Assembly: GCA_012064415.1 (NCBI GenBank)
Contig: SSNU01000148.1
Location: 94,377-158,376, forward strand
Source: Gyrodactylus bullatarudis
Taxonomy: Eukaryota > Platyhelminthes > Monogenea > Gyrodactylidea > Gyrodactylidae
Direction of reading: 5' to 3'
Length of the DNA: 64,000 nt
Below, piece by piece: positions 26,301 through 36,600 of the stretch. The notes beneath the pieces are model-generated. The model worked only from the letters and a program-made list of their open reading frames with translations, was not told the DNA's origin and ran no database searches. Every line of letters begins with the position of its first letter. The stretch's first letter is position 1. The position numbers were made by a program, and so were the translations under genes.

Positions 26301-26467
26301 TTAGTAGTCATTCTATCAGTACTGTCCAAAATACTATTCAATATCCACAATCTGAGAGTCCTCCCCTGATACCATTATCCGCTAGGAATCAGAGTAGAAA
26401 CCCTGATCCTGACACTTCCAATAGAGTCATCTCTGATCCTGTTGTCATTCAACAAACAGCCATGTAA
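8340..26467 (+). CDS. ASPP family (apoptosis-stimulating of p53) protein
   Basis: Homologue of TP53BP2/PPP1R13B, cytoplasmic-nuclear regulators that bind p53 and PP1. Ten exons in phase: 8340-8486, 8517-8649, 8938-9188, 9248-9423, 9484-10117, 13238-13787, 16197-16390, 17182-17485, 24959-25326, 26213-26467; about 1,003 residues. Residues 1-170 are coiled-coil like the ASPP N-terminal helix; the middle is Ser/Asn-rich. Residues about 655-795 hold the ASPP signature: [18 protein letters not shown] (PP1-docking K-S-V-R-F), then ankyrin repeats with [14 protein letters not shown] and [12 protein letters not shown]. The SH3 domain (about 808-905) starts VYAVFD and ends [11 protein letters not shown]. 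Odd: no N-terminal RA-like domain, about 40 extra residues in the SH3 RT loop, and an 84-residue Ser/Pro tail after the SH3, where vertebrate proteins stop soon after. AATAAA lies at 26517, 50 nt past the stop. Confidence 0.9.
8487..8516 (+). other. Probable 30-nt micro-intron (ASPP intron 1)
   Basis: Begins gtaata and ends gcag. Its length is a multiple of three and the frame is open without splicing, so retention is possible. Removal deletes a hydrophobic [10 protein letters not shown] block from an otherwise charged coiled coil. A 27-nt alternative uses the AG at 8513. Confidence 0.55.
10189..10644. mobile_element. TTAA MITE, GTCC family (best copy)
   Basis: 456 bp in ASPP intron 5. The left end reads AACCCTTCATGTCCCATTTT and the right end AAATTTGGGACATGAATGGTTAA, i.e. 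an inverted repeat of about 18 bp with few mismatches, with TTAA at the right. No transposase frame inside. The same family occurs at 1148-1386 and 15374-15784. Confidence 0.75.
11279..12330. mobile_element. 1.05-kb element with ~150-bp terminal inverted repeats
   Basis: The outer arms (11279-11435 and 12170-12330) are reverse complements at roughly 93-95% by eye; both contain CACACCATTTGATACAT and GAATGATATCTGAATATT. The interior is not palindromic and contains a short minus-strand open frame (11770-11982) of unknown meaning. Lies in ASPP intron 5. The transposon class is unknown to me. Confidence 0.7.
12334..12659. repeat. Foldback element, family C (partly collapsed copy)
   Basis: Starts AATTGACATGAAGTTGAGAA, has the family's internal AACTGCTTCGAATCATC block and ends GTCAATTAGG. 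The right arm is shortened relative to the full copy at 39438-39915. Confidence 0.65.
13788..16196 (+). other. ASPP intron 6 (2.4 kb)
   Basis: No exon seen. A GT/AC-rich microsatellite stretch lies at about 14,586-14,605 (with its AC-rich counterpart near 14,855), between two GTACA..TGTAC-containing ends; the minus-strand open frames there are low-complexity artefacts. A TTAA MITE follows at 15374. Confidence 0.5.
15374..15784. mobile_element. TTAA MITE, GTCC family (diverged copy)
   Basis: Left end TTAACCCTTTAAGTTCC; right end GGGACATAAAGAGTTAT, imperfect inverted repeats. The right half matches 10,440-10,644, sharing AAAAGGAATTCAGAT.CGGAA and the final GGGACAT block. Located in ASPP intron 6. 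Confidence 0.65.
19535..20252. repeat. Foldback element, family A (near-complete 718-bp palindrome)
   Basis: The left arm opens TTAATATGAAGATGGGAATT and the right arm closes with its near complement, CCCCATCTTCATATTAATTT. Pairing continues inward for over 300 bp (for example CATCAAGAAATCGAATTTG against CAAATTCGATTTCTTGAT), leaving only a short centre near 19,880-19,900. No coding capacity. Other copies: about 20,600-21,000 and 41,224-41,820, with fragments near 16,480-16,770 and 50,280-50,400. Confidence 0.85.
22545..23123. repeat. Foldback element, family B (outer left arm diverged)
   Basis: The interior and right arm match the full copy at 38610-39359, ending CCCAACTTCATATCAATTAG. The outermost left arm has decayed, so the left boundary is approximate. 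Confidence 0.65.
25327..26212 (+). other. ASPP intron 9 with short palindromic repeats
   Basis: No exon. At 25,364-25,516 a CTAATTC.TACTGAA unit appears three times directly and once inverted. At 25,538-25,675 two ~45-bp arms (ATTTAAATGTATT... and its complement) form a small inverted-repeat element. A decayed family C foldback lies near 25,706-25,990. Confidence 0.5.
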
Positions 26468-27377
26468 AGTATTATCCATGTCCATGTTCGGCTATCGAAT
26501 TACACTTATTTCAACAATAAACAAATCAAGAGTCTTTCATCAATGCCAATCAATCTTAATGTAAATTTAATTTAATCGACACGAGCCGCATCATCCAACT
26601 TTGTGAGAGATCATTTTTATGGTCATAAATCATGAATATTTTCTAATCAATTTGTAAAAATCAAATACTTTAAGCTGCTAATATTTTTGCTGTAAATTTT
26701 TTTTTGAATCAGAATACTCACTTATTTCGAATCAGATCTCTATTAAAAAATCAAGTGTTGAATAATGATTTGTGCCTTGATTTAGTTATGAAATTATAAT
26801 TTATATTTAATGCATTTAAATAAAATCATTATTCTTTCAGTAAATTTGCATTCTTTTCTTCGTCACTAGTCAAGCTAAACTTGAAGAGACTACAGACTAA
26901 AATAATACAATGATTTCAATTCAATACAGGTGTAAAAGATGAACCAGTTAATAATTTTGATGCAAGAAATAAAAATATATCTTTGGGTTGTTACTTAAGA
27001 GTAGCTGTGTGATTTATTGGTTCGTTTTAAATAGTTGATTTTAAATGAAACTAGATATTTCTCACGCTTAAAAATTATAATCTATTCCAGTTAGTTTAGA
27101 AGCTCTAATATTTTATAAAATGTTCCTTTTAGTTCTTCACCGATTTTCTAGATCGTTATTACAAATTATAAGTTCATAACAAAGATCAATGTCAAGTAAA
27201 GAATTGATACAATCTTCTAAAATCTCATAAAGTACTCATGGAGAATTAAAATTTCAATATTATTATTAATTTAATAATTTTAATTTTAATTAAAAATAAA
27301 ATTTGGAATATAAACAATTGTTTCTGAAGATATTAGTGTTTAAAACAAGTGATAATACAAATTTTATGGCAGAATAA
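26468..27377. other. Intergenic ASPP to UBAC2-like
   Basis: 910 bp, AT-rich. Contains the ASPP polyadenylation signal AATAAA at 26517. I see no further gene, repeat family or clear promoter. Confidence 0.4.
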
Positions 27378-28190
27378 ATGTTCTGTCCTCAAAGTCATTC
27401 AGGTTTCTGTAAGATTTAATAAATATTTCTAGATCGAACAACAATTTCAAAATGTCTTTTATTTGTTACAATCTTGTTTTCCTTCGTAATACATATCCCA
27501 TTAGCTGAGAAAAAAGAGTTTTTCATCTATAACATAACTTCAGTGATAGATAAACCCAATGTATGATTTTTCTTGATAATTTTTCAAAGATAATTAAACT
27601 TATATTTTGCAAGCTAGTTTATACAGATGTACGTGATTTAGTTCTTGGTAGTATGCTCTTGTATCATTTTCGAATATTCGAAAGAAGATATGGTTCTGGT
27701 AAATTTCTCTCGTGTATTGCATTCTTTGCGATCTTTGGAACTCTAGTGGAAGCATTATTCTTCAGAATTTTTGTCTATCTTGGTTTAAATCTCAAAGTCC
27801 TCCCAAGTGGTCCTATCAATGTAATATTTTCTCTATTCATATCTTTCTACTGTGAAATACCATGTATTCCCGTGGCCTATGTATTTGGGATACCTATTTC
27901 TGGTAAATCCTACTCTTACCTTTTTGGCTTACAATTGGCTGTTACCTCAGTCGAGTCATGTGTTTTATCAATTATCGGATTAGTGAGTGATTTCCTTAAT
28001 TTATTTCCCCTAGGCTACTGGAATCATTTTTAAAAAAAACCTTTTCAACATCCAGAACCATTTTAAACTACCAAAAAAAATCATCGAATTTGGCAATAAT
28101 TATATTGGTCCCATTGTCCAGAGTGATGCCCCAAAAGAATTGAAAAAAACCATCCCTTCAAGACTCGATGACCAACAATATTTTTTATGA
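27378..28190 (+). CDS. UBAC2-like rhomboid-fold membrane protein without UBA domain
   Basis: Human UBAC2 is an ER rhomboid pseudoprotease-like protein with a C-terminal ubiquitin-associated domain. Four exons in phase: 27378-27408, 27433-27560, 27590-27982, 28014-28190; 242 residues. The N-terminus MFCPQSHSGFYRTTISKCLL matches human UBAC2 from its first residues, and the FRIFERRYGSGKF motif (about residue 77) is almost identical. Hydrophobic segments alternate through exon 3 (about residues 85-180). The last exon continues colinearly (GIIFKKNLFNIQ, matching the human FQVHQVL region) and stops where human UBAC2 has about 100 more residues ending in the UBA domain. All three introns are 24-31 nt. 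AATAAA lies at 28350. A downstream UBA exon in 28,191-33,674 was looked for and not seen. Confidence 0.85.
27409..27432 (+). other. 24-nt micro-intron (UBAC2-like intron 1)
   Basis: Begins gtaaga, ends ttctag; AT-rich. Splicing joins phase 1 to phase 1 (T|AT makes Tyr) and yields SGFYRTTISK, which aligns with human SGLYKAPLSK. Confidence 0.85.
27561..27589 (+). other. 29-nt micro-intron (UBAC2-like intron 2)
   Basis: Begins gtatga, ends caaag. Splicing at phase 0 joins FFIYNITSVIDKPN to IIKLIFCKL, colinear with human UBAC2; 29 nt is not a multiple of three. Confidence 0.85.
27983..28013 (+). other. 31-nt micro-intron (UBAC2-like intron 3)
   Basis: Begins gtgagt, ends cccctag. Splicing at phase 0 yields SIIGLATGIIF, matching human AISGLMSGLCY. 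Reading through stops after about 17 non-homologous residues. Confidence 0.88.
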
Positions 28191-28429
28191 TAACAATTTT
28201 TATCATATTTAAATAATTATTTTATTTTATTGAATACAGATATTTACTTTTCAAAGTCAAAATTTTTATATGCTTCAAAAGCATTCCCTAATTTTATGTT
28301 ATGTACTCGAATTTTGCAGCTATTTTTTCGATTATTCTCATGATCAAAGAATAAATGCGATCGCTTCATGTTTCTCAAATCTTCTAAGTTAAACATAAAA
28401 GGATGTAGATCTAATCAGAACCAACCTTT

Positions 28430-29103
28430 TTCCAGAGCGTCTTCCAGACGTTTCGGTGCTGAGATAGTCAAGTGGATGAGACACTTGTGACCTAAAATTT
28501 CCTCAATTTTAATCTAAATAGGAATTGTTACTAAGGTTTTTAGATAAAATTGAAGAGTATTAAGGTGTTTAGAGCAATTGAGGGAGTAATTTTCATTGGC
28601 CAGATTCTTCGTGTCGAGGAATTTGGTATTTAAGCCAAGGGTCATGTTCCAAAACACGACCGGAGGTGGTTTTACTGTACTTCTTGGGAGCCTGCTGGGA
28701 TATTACAGAGGAGGGTGTTGTCAAAGTCAAACTCGGGGAGGATACCTTGTTAAGAGAAAAGATAATGAAGATCATTAACTGTGCGCATTTTCTATAGAAA
28801 AAAACGTTTATATATTTTATATTTTTTATATTTTTCCAAAACCAAACCTTTTTTAATTGTCATAACTTCTCAACAAAATATTGTAGCTTGATGAGTCATA
28901 GTTCATTCGAAAGAATAATAGCTGAGGCTTGAAGGGTTAATTCCAGTTTTTTTTTCGTGTTTGATTTTTTTCTACAGGTCATCTGATTGGTCTTAAGGTT
29001 TATTTAATTTTGAGTGGTTTTTCAGATCTCGACCAATAGGAATGTCCCAGGGTTATTAGACAAACCGAAAAGAGTACCGAAACGTCTGAAAGAGGCTCTG
29101 GAA
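28430..29103. mobile_element. 674-bp inverted-repeat element (28-bp ends)
   Basis: Left end TTCCAGAGCGTCTTCCAGAC continues into GTTTCGGT; the right end is the complement with three mismatches (CCGAAACGTCTGAAAGAGGC then TCTGGAA). No transposase. A related internal stretch occurs near 49,105-49,160 in a PISD intron. Confidence 0.7.
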
Positions 29104-29737
29104 CAATAAGTTGCCTATATTACAAATAAATCTACTTGTACAAATTCATCATGGAAGAAAATAATTTTCCTATTGATTTTTAATACTGGATAAAATATAC
29201 TCAAGTTGAAATGGGCGTTGGATGTCAAAATAAGATATGACAGTTTAGTTTTAAATAAGATAAAGCGTGACCTTGTTACTACAAAGAAGATTGAATCACG
29301 CAATGATGTAGTAATTTATTGAATTTCTCACCTAACTCTTTCTCATAATTCTATGTAGATCTTTTCCCATCTGTTAATCTATAGAGTTAATCGATCAACT
29401 TTTATAGTAGGACTGGGATCAAAAGATAAAAGAAACTTAACTTATTCTATTTACGGCAGCAACAACTTTCTTCAGATTATAAGCTAACACCTGTTAATGT
29501 TAAAAATTATTCATTGAAATTGAAAACATCATTAAGTTTCTTGTTCTCAATTTTTTACCAAATAGATGATCTTTCTAACAGACGCATAAGACCATATTTC
29601 TTTTTAAACTTGAGAAAATTGTAGATAAGATTAATCTCTTCTTCAATTTTCAAATCATCGAGTTCTTCTGTAATATTAATAAATTTCACACTTTTAAAAC
29701 AATTGATAACTGTTTTCATTTCTACATTATCCCACGC

Positions 29738-29777
29738 CTCCTTAGCAATGTATGTCCATCGGCACCGAAAGGGTTAA
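29738..29777 (-). mobile_element. piggyBac-type MITE end (GGTGCC family, truncated)
   Basis: The reverse strand reads TTAACCCTTTCGGTGCC then GATGGACATA, the same left end as at 35581 and 51883. The body is missing or unrecognisable. Confidence 0.55.
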
Positions 29778-32143
29778 AATTCATAGAATAAAACCAAAAT
29801 TGAAGGGGTTCTTTACAAGTTACAATGTTATTCTGTACAATTTATGAAATGTTCCCGTGTTATTATCATTATTATGATCAAGGTGTGAATTATAATAATT
29901 ATTATACAGTAGTATATTCATTCAAATGTTATAGATGGGAAGAGTTGATATTCATCTATACAATAGTAACCAATCCAAGTTATACTTGCTCACTTATGAT
30001 TGGTCAGAGACATTAGCCAATCAGAATTCAATGGCTGAATTTATTCACAGAAAGCAAAGAGAACAAGCATTCTGAGAGGATTTATTTTCTACCTTTCTGC
30101 TCTCACAGCAGTGGTTATGAGACAATGGTACCCTTTGCATTATTGGAATTAACTTTTTCAAGGAAAATTTTCTAAAAGGAATACCCAACTATAAACGATT
30201 AGTGCTCAATTTTCAAATGTGAGTATTTATTTTTCAGTTGACAATCAAAAAGTAAATGAATTAATATCTAATGGTTGTTGTAAATGAAAATCACTAGGCA
30301 GCTTAGATATGAATCCACTTTCTAAATAATAGGTAGTTCTTTGGCGTATCCATAGCTACTTGGTTACGAAAAGTCACTGAGTGTATGCCAGTTTAAAGCT
30401 TCCTTCAGTCTTCTAAAAGTGTGTTTAAATTTTTAAATTTCATTGCATTCCTGTTTATTTGTAATAAAAATGGTTAAACTGCTACAAAATTAATCTGATC
30501 ATCCGTCCAGAAAACTAGTTGAATTACACGTCAAATTTCCCTGGAATTCCCTTCAAGATATCTGTCCAAAATGATCTCTGTCTGTTATGCCATCAATGAA
30601 TTTTTATTCTGAAAGAATTCTAAAACCAATGAATATCATCTTTCCTCAACATACATAATCATAAACAAAATTGAAAATTTCTTTGCCTTATAGAAAATAA
30701 ACTGTAGTAAGAATTCATAATAGCACCTGAGAATCCCTTAATTTAGGAATTCACTATCAAAAGAAAATCATCGTCTTCCTGCAAATGATTTCAAATTAAG
30801 AAATTCTATCGAAAACTAAATTTTATAAAGTTTAATACTTTATCTGACCCATTCCAGATGCTAGAGGTAATTCAAAAATTATATTCTTCACTTTTTTTCT
30901 CACACATACGTACTATCTAAAAAGAAACAATTAAGAATTATTGAAATATAATAATATTTTTAGTTTGAAACTTGACTTTTATTTCTCTTATGAAATGATT
31001 AAACTTATTACTCAATCAATGATCATTGTTCTATAATAGAAAAAGGAATTATATATATATAATGTATATATTATATGTTAGTCAGTGAAGAGTCTCAATA
31101 AACTCTTGTAACCCACAAAATTACACAAGACTCAGTTCAAGCAGTATTATACATCTACAAAGTTATTCAGTTTCCGTTATGTCATCAGTTTGTTTATCAG
31201 AGGTCTTTTGGTCCTTGGTGAATTTATTAATTTTCTTTTTTGGCGATTTTTCGAATTCTAATGTATGCTATTTTAGATTGTCAACCTACTTGAATGTGTC
31301 CATAGCACTCTGAATATATAGATATTACCATGGTTTATTTATGTAACTACTGTTTATATAGGTTAGTTATTAGAATACTGTATACTCTTTAACAGTTTTT
31401 ATTAATCCTAAAAGTTTGGTAATGCGTTCTCTATACTTTGAGTCTGTAGTTGAACAATACATCTTCATTTTGTCTGGTATATTTGTAACCATGGCTACTT
31501 ATTCTATTGTTAAAAATAATTTGTTATTTTCATTAGGAATTATCATCTTCAAATATTCCTAATCGATTAGAACAGTATAATTGAAATTATCAAAAGAGAA
31601 GTTCACTCAAGACATGATAATTACATCAAAAGTTTATTACGTTGAAGAGTTTGATTTCGATTTTGTATTTGTCTTCTTATCAATCCTGAGAAAGTATTTG
31701 ATGGAGTATTAGGGCAAAATATCATTAAATTATTGCTCTATTCTTATTTTATGACTCATGACTCATGAGTAGGGCAGTAAAATGGGTTTTTTGTTATTTT
31801 TAAACATGTTCATAACTAATGAAATCTAATTTAAATGATCTAAAGGATACTATTGTGTCTGTTTTAGTTTTTGGAATAGTTTGGCTATTTGTTTCTCTTT
31901 TAGATACCCTATTCCTTTCTAATTTTGACTATAGAATTTCAAACGTATTGAACCCCTAGCTCTACGGTCTATAGGAACAAAATTTTTAAAATTTAACTCG
32001 AATATTATTAGATAATAATTGTTAGACCAATCAGAACACTGAATTTTCTTCTGTATTTCATTATTCTGAGGTTTTTCTCGTATAAATAGAGAAATTATTT
32101 TCAGACTACTTAGAATCAGAATAAATAAACCATTTTCGAAGAA

Positions 32144-32359
32144 GTGAATTTTTGGGATTGCTATATAATTTCTAGAGGAGATATTGGAAAATTTATAGCC
32201 CAAAATAATTTTATCAAACTATTTTTGTTCCGTATTTGGTTCACGTGGATATGTCTTTCTATTGCTTTCAATGATCCGGACCATGGTGACTTGACTGCCT
32301 TTGAAGCCTGGGCTGAGCAAGCCTTTGTTATCACCTGGATCATTCGCTACACCGTATAG
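32144..32359 (+). other. Unassigned open frame with hydrophobic C-terminal half
   Basis: 71 codons. The second half (FTWICLSIAFNDPDHGDL then TAFEAWAEQAFVITWIIRY) has richer base and residue use than nearby noise, and a TTTCTAG acceptor-like site sits at 32,170-32,176. It could be an exon or an old transposon fragment; the antisense frame is also open. I do not recognise a family. Confidence 0.2.
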
Positions 32360-32545
32360 ATGTTTGAATGTAATCCCTCAAATTGTATTCGTCGAATAAG
32401 CTGAGACTAATTTTCGATATTTTTCGGTACTAGGCCTACTCAGCATATTTGATTTCTTTGACCAATCATGACAATAAAAATCATTTTCAGCAATTGAATT
32501 TCATGAATAATCCAGCACTTGCAATACTTGCGAAGATTAACTAGA

Positions 32546-32777
32546 AATATTTCGTTCCAGGTGCTGAGATAATATATCTCACAGGAACGTCCTATTTGGT
32601 AATGGATTAGCCCATGTTGGTTAATGTTACAGCATGTTACTAATGGATCCCACTGAGACTGGTACGTAATCTAAGTATACATATATGGTAGATGCTCAAT
32701 CCACTCGTCCAACATCTCATACAGGTCGGACTGTAACATTCAGCGACATCCATTACCAAATACCTAAGCAAATATTT
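32546..32777. repeat. Inverted-repeat element sharing the AACTAGAAATATTTCGTTC end
   Basis: Starts AACTAGAAATATTTCGTTCC and has inner inverted arms around GGTAATGGAT and ATCCATTACC. The same outer end is found at 21,316, 36,530 and on both sides of the hammerhead pair at 54,836-55,075. Confidence 0.5.
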
Positions 32778-33674
32778 CTGTTTAATTAAATTTTAACTTG
32801 AATCAGAGGAGCTTGTACATTTTCTCAGATTCTCTAAATAGTCTGACAAGATCCGGTTAAATATAAGCTTTATCACTAAATAATAGGGATAACTTTTTAA
32901 GAAAATTTTTTCGAAAATTCACAGATGCCTAAATAAATAAAGATGCTTCAGTATTTAAGGAATCTAGGTGCGAAATTTCTTTTAGATAAAACCTTTTCCT
33001 AGGGGTTATGCCAATACAACAAAGTTTAAATAAATTAAATTTTTTAACGAAAATAAATCCTACTACTTTCGAGTAGTGTGTACAGCAATCCATGGTATTT
33101 TTGATTGATTCAAGAAAATATCTGATCTACATGGTTGGCTTGGACAAATAATTATTATAATCAGCTTTCAACAACAAGAATTTATTCCAAGATTGATTAT
33201 TTATAGATTTCAAAAATTCGGTGTGAGATATCTTTCTTTTCTTCATTCCTGTGTGTTGTTTTTACTGTTGCTCTGGGAAGGGTTAACGGTTTGACGGCTG
33301 ATTTCTACACACAGAGGTTAGGCTTTTCTTTTTCAAAGAATAGAGCTTCTGCTGTCTTGAGAGCTGTTTCGTTTTTACCTGGTTGCTTGTAAAAAATTCA
33401 AAGTGTAATGAGAAGCTTTTTCTTGACATGCTCTCAAATGTTCTCTTACTGAATTTGTATATTTTAACTGGGGTAGAGTGTAAAGAGACCGGGCGAAATA
33501 TATCGTTAATCCCTATAATGTACGCTTTTTGTTTTCTATCCGTCCATACGAGTTTAGAATCTGACAATAATTATAATTGATGAAATTGTATATATTATCG
33601 AAAAAAATAATAAAACTTCATTTATTTGAAATTGATATGGAATCTATGCATTTTTCATTTGATAGATTCTCATT

Positions 33675-36600
33675 ATGACGGGTATAAAGAATGAGAAGAC
33701 AAATAGCTTCAAAGCATTTTCCAGTCTAAAGAACAACAATACTGCCAATAATAACAATAGCAATAGCGATCAAAATCCAAAGGATAGTCGAGTATTCAAC
33801 TATTTCTGTGGGAAATTGCCTTTGAATGCCACTTCGAGGATGATGGGCAGAATTGCTGGAGTCAATTTACCCGGTTGGATGCGTACCCCAGTACACAGAG
33901 TCTATGGCTGGATGTTCAATGTCCAAATGAATGAAATTGAGCATAACAATGATCTTAGAAAGTACTCTAGTCTTTCTCATTTCTTCAGTCGAAGTATTCA
34001 AGAGACCACCAGGCCAATTGATAAATACAGTCCTTTGGTGAGTGAAGATTTTATATTGATAAAACATCATCAACACTCCAGAGAGAACAGAAAAATTAGG
34101 AAAATTAAACTCAGCATCTGGTACAGTCATCTACACACATGATGACACGAGATAGCAATATTCTTTCTTCATCGACAATGTATTTTTTGAACCTTTTTGC
34201 CCCGAAAATATAAGTCGAAGAAAGGGCGGAATTCCCTCAACCAATGATAGTAAAGTAAAGATTTATGGAAGTTTTTCTTTGTCTAATGTTGGTTCCATAG
34301 TATCTGCATTTAACTGCTTTAATTATCGATAAAATTTTGAGCTTAAAAGTTGAAATATCTGGTGCATTTTCGAAATTCGAAAAACGACCTAATTTTGGCC
34401 AGATTCAATTTTTTTAATTTCCACAACTTGTTGTCTTATTTCATTATGGAATTCGAAAAATAAATTTTTTCCTAACTTTCCGGAGAAAAATATTGAGTTT
34501 TTTTTCGGGTAAAAGTAAATTCTCATCTTTATGTCAATTAGGTTAAGGTCCCTAATTTTCAAGCAAATAACTAAGATTGTCCACCAGTTTTGGCATACGG
34601 GAAAGGGTACACCTCACTTTTTAAATTTCCTACAAAATGATATGAAAATCTCAAGTTTTAATAATTTTAAAACTAACTAATAGACCTAATAAAATGTATG
34701 TGGACAGAAGAAAAAATATTTTTTTCTATGAAAAGTGGGGTGTGCCCCTTCCCATATGCCAATGCTGGTGGACATTTGTATATCTCAATTTACTCATTAT
34801 AATTGTTTTACTTTCATCCTAGATCATGATATTTATTCTCAAACTTCTTTTGTCATAATAAATACGACCTGGATGTTGGACAATATCCAATGATATATTT
34901 TTCTCCATTCTTGTCATCTAACTGTATCTATCTGTATGGCTACTTATTTCATATCTAATGGTAAATGTAATCAACTGTCCAGGGTCCAATCTTTTGTAGT
35001 TGAAATAAATTTCCGACAGGTATCAATACTCTTTAATTTTAGATCAATCTTGATTTTCTTTGACTTATGATTTAGCTATAATTGAAATCAATTTTAGTCA
35101 AACCAGAAGCAAAAGATTCTGAAAATTCTATTTCGAGTTCTGCGATCAAATCTCTAATTAAAATCTTCAATATTTATTGATTACAAAGAAATAAAACACA
35201 TTTTTTACTTGAAGAAAAAGTCAAATTGACCTGAATTTTGTTTAAAATTATTTTCTAGTTCAGTTGTTCTGCTACATCTTCTTAGAAGATTGTATGAAAG
35301 ATTATAAGCTTTAAACTCATAATCTAAACAATTTTCCTGAATATTTCAAGTTCTTTGTAATTTTCTGTATGAAGTTGAAGCTCTGGAAAATTTTACAGTA
35401 CAGTCAATGCCTGAATAACACGTTTTATGGATCAAGAATCGTTTTTTTTCACAGAGTTTTATAATCTTACCCATTGTAAAATCATTGCTAAAATTATTTC
35501 TAACAAAAAAAAATGAAATTGGACTCTCATCTCGACCTAAAGTATCGCCACATTGTTATAATTTCCTATGCTCATTATTATTAACCCTTTCGGTGCCGAT
35601 GGACATATATGTTCATTCTCCTATTTTTTGAACCTTCATAACTCTACCAGTTTGATAGGTTTCTGGATCAATTAAAGTTTAAATTAAAGCCCACAATGTG
35701 AACTTGCGTGATCTGAAAACTTTTTTTAAAACGAAATTCATTTCAAAATAGACTGGTTTTGTATAATATGGTTAGTCACTCTTGCCTCCAGATGATTAAA
35801 AACTTTAGTAAACTAGAATAAAAATAGAACAATAATGAATTCTGTGTTGACAAATAAACAAGAAATATCAACAAGGATTGGCCAAATGGATATAAGAGAT
35901 TACAAAGACATGAATTGTCGAAAGTATCATAAAAACAAAAGTGATTAATCATAGGTAGGTCGGTCACAAAATTTTTTCATAAACAAAAAATACTACTTGT
36001 AAGTAAATTTTAAAAATAACTCATTCGGTTGAGTAGAGGAGAATATTGCGACTTAACGTCTGATCAGTGATCAGAATTCAATTATAATTATGAAATGAAT
36101 AAAGTTAAAATAAGCCTCATCAAGAGATTCAGACGCTTTTGAGTCTTTTTCGCTGTTAAAATCCTGTATCTACTTTTAGAGGGAAAAATATTCAATAACC
36201 AGATAGTGATTTGAGATTATTTTAAAGGATAAACTTTAGATAAACTATCAAACAAGTCTTCCAGACTAGATCAAAATAGTTGAAGTATCAAAGGGAATTT
36301 TCATGCGTTCATCTACAACTAGAGGAGGAATTCATTGTAAATTAATTTATGACTTAATAATTAATGCCGTCATTTTAGATCTTGAAAGAGATGAGATTTA
36401 TGAGTTATAAGATGTGTTATTTTAAGTGTTTCAAAGCCATTTCCCGTTTCGAGTATTGAGTAGGATTAATGAAACTACTTTACATGAAGATGAAAATTTA
36501 CTTCTTTTATAAAAAAGCTCAATATTTTTAACTAGAAATATTTCGATCTAGGTATATATCTTCTATATTTTTCTTCGCCAGGAAAAAATTTATTTTTCGA

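Larger units (their letters stand above)
28191..33674. other. Gene-poor intergenic stretch, UBAC2-like to PISD
   Basis: 5.5 kb without a gene I can identify. It holds the 674-bp inverted-repeat element at 28430, a piggyBac-type end at 29738-29777, a repeat at 32546-32777, and a small plus-strand frame at 32144-32359 of better base composition than its surroundings. AT microsatellite near 31,051-31,075. Confidence 0.5.

Noticed and set aside
28593..28778. Overlapping 60-codon frames on both strands
   Set aside because: Within the non-coding interior of the 28430-29103 inverted-repeat element.
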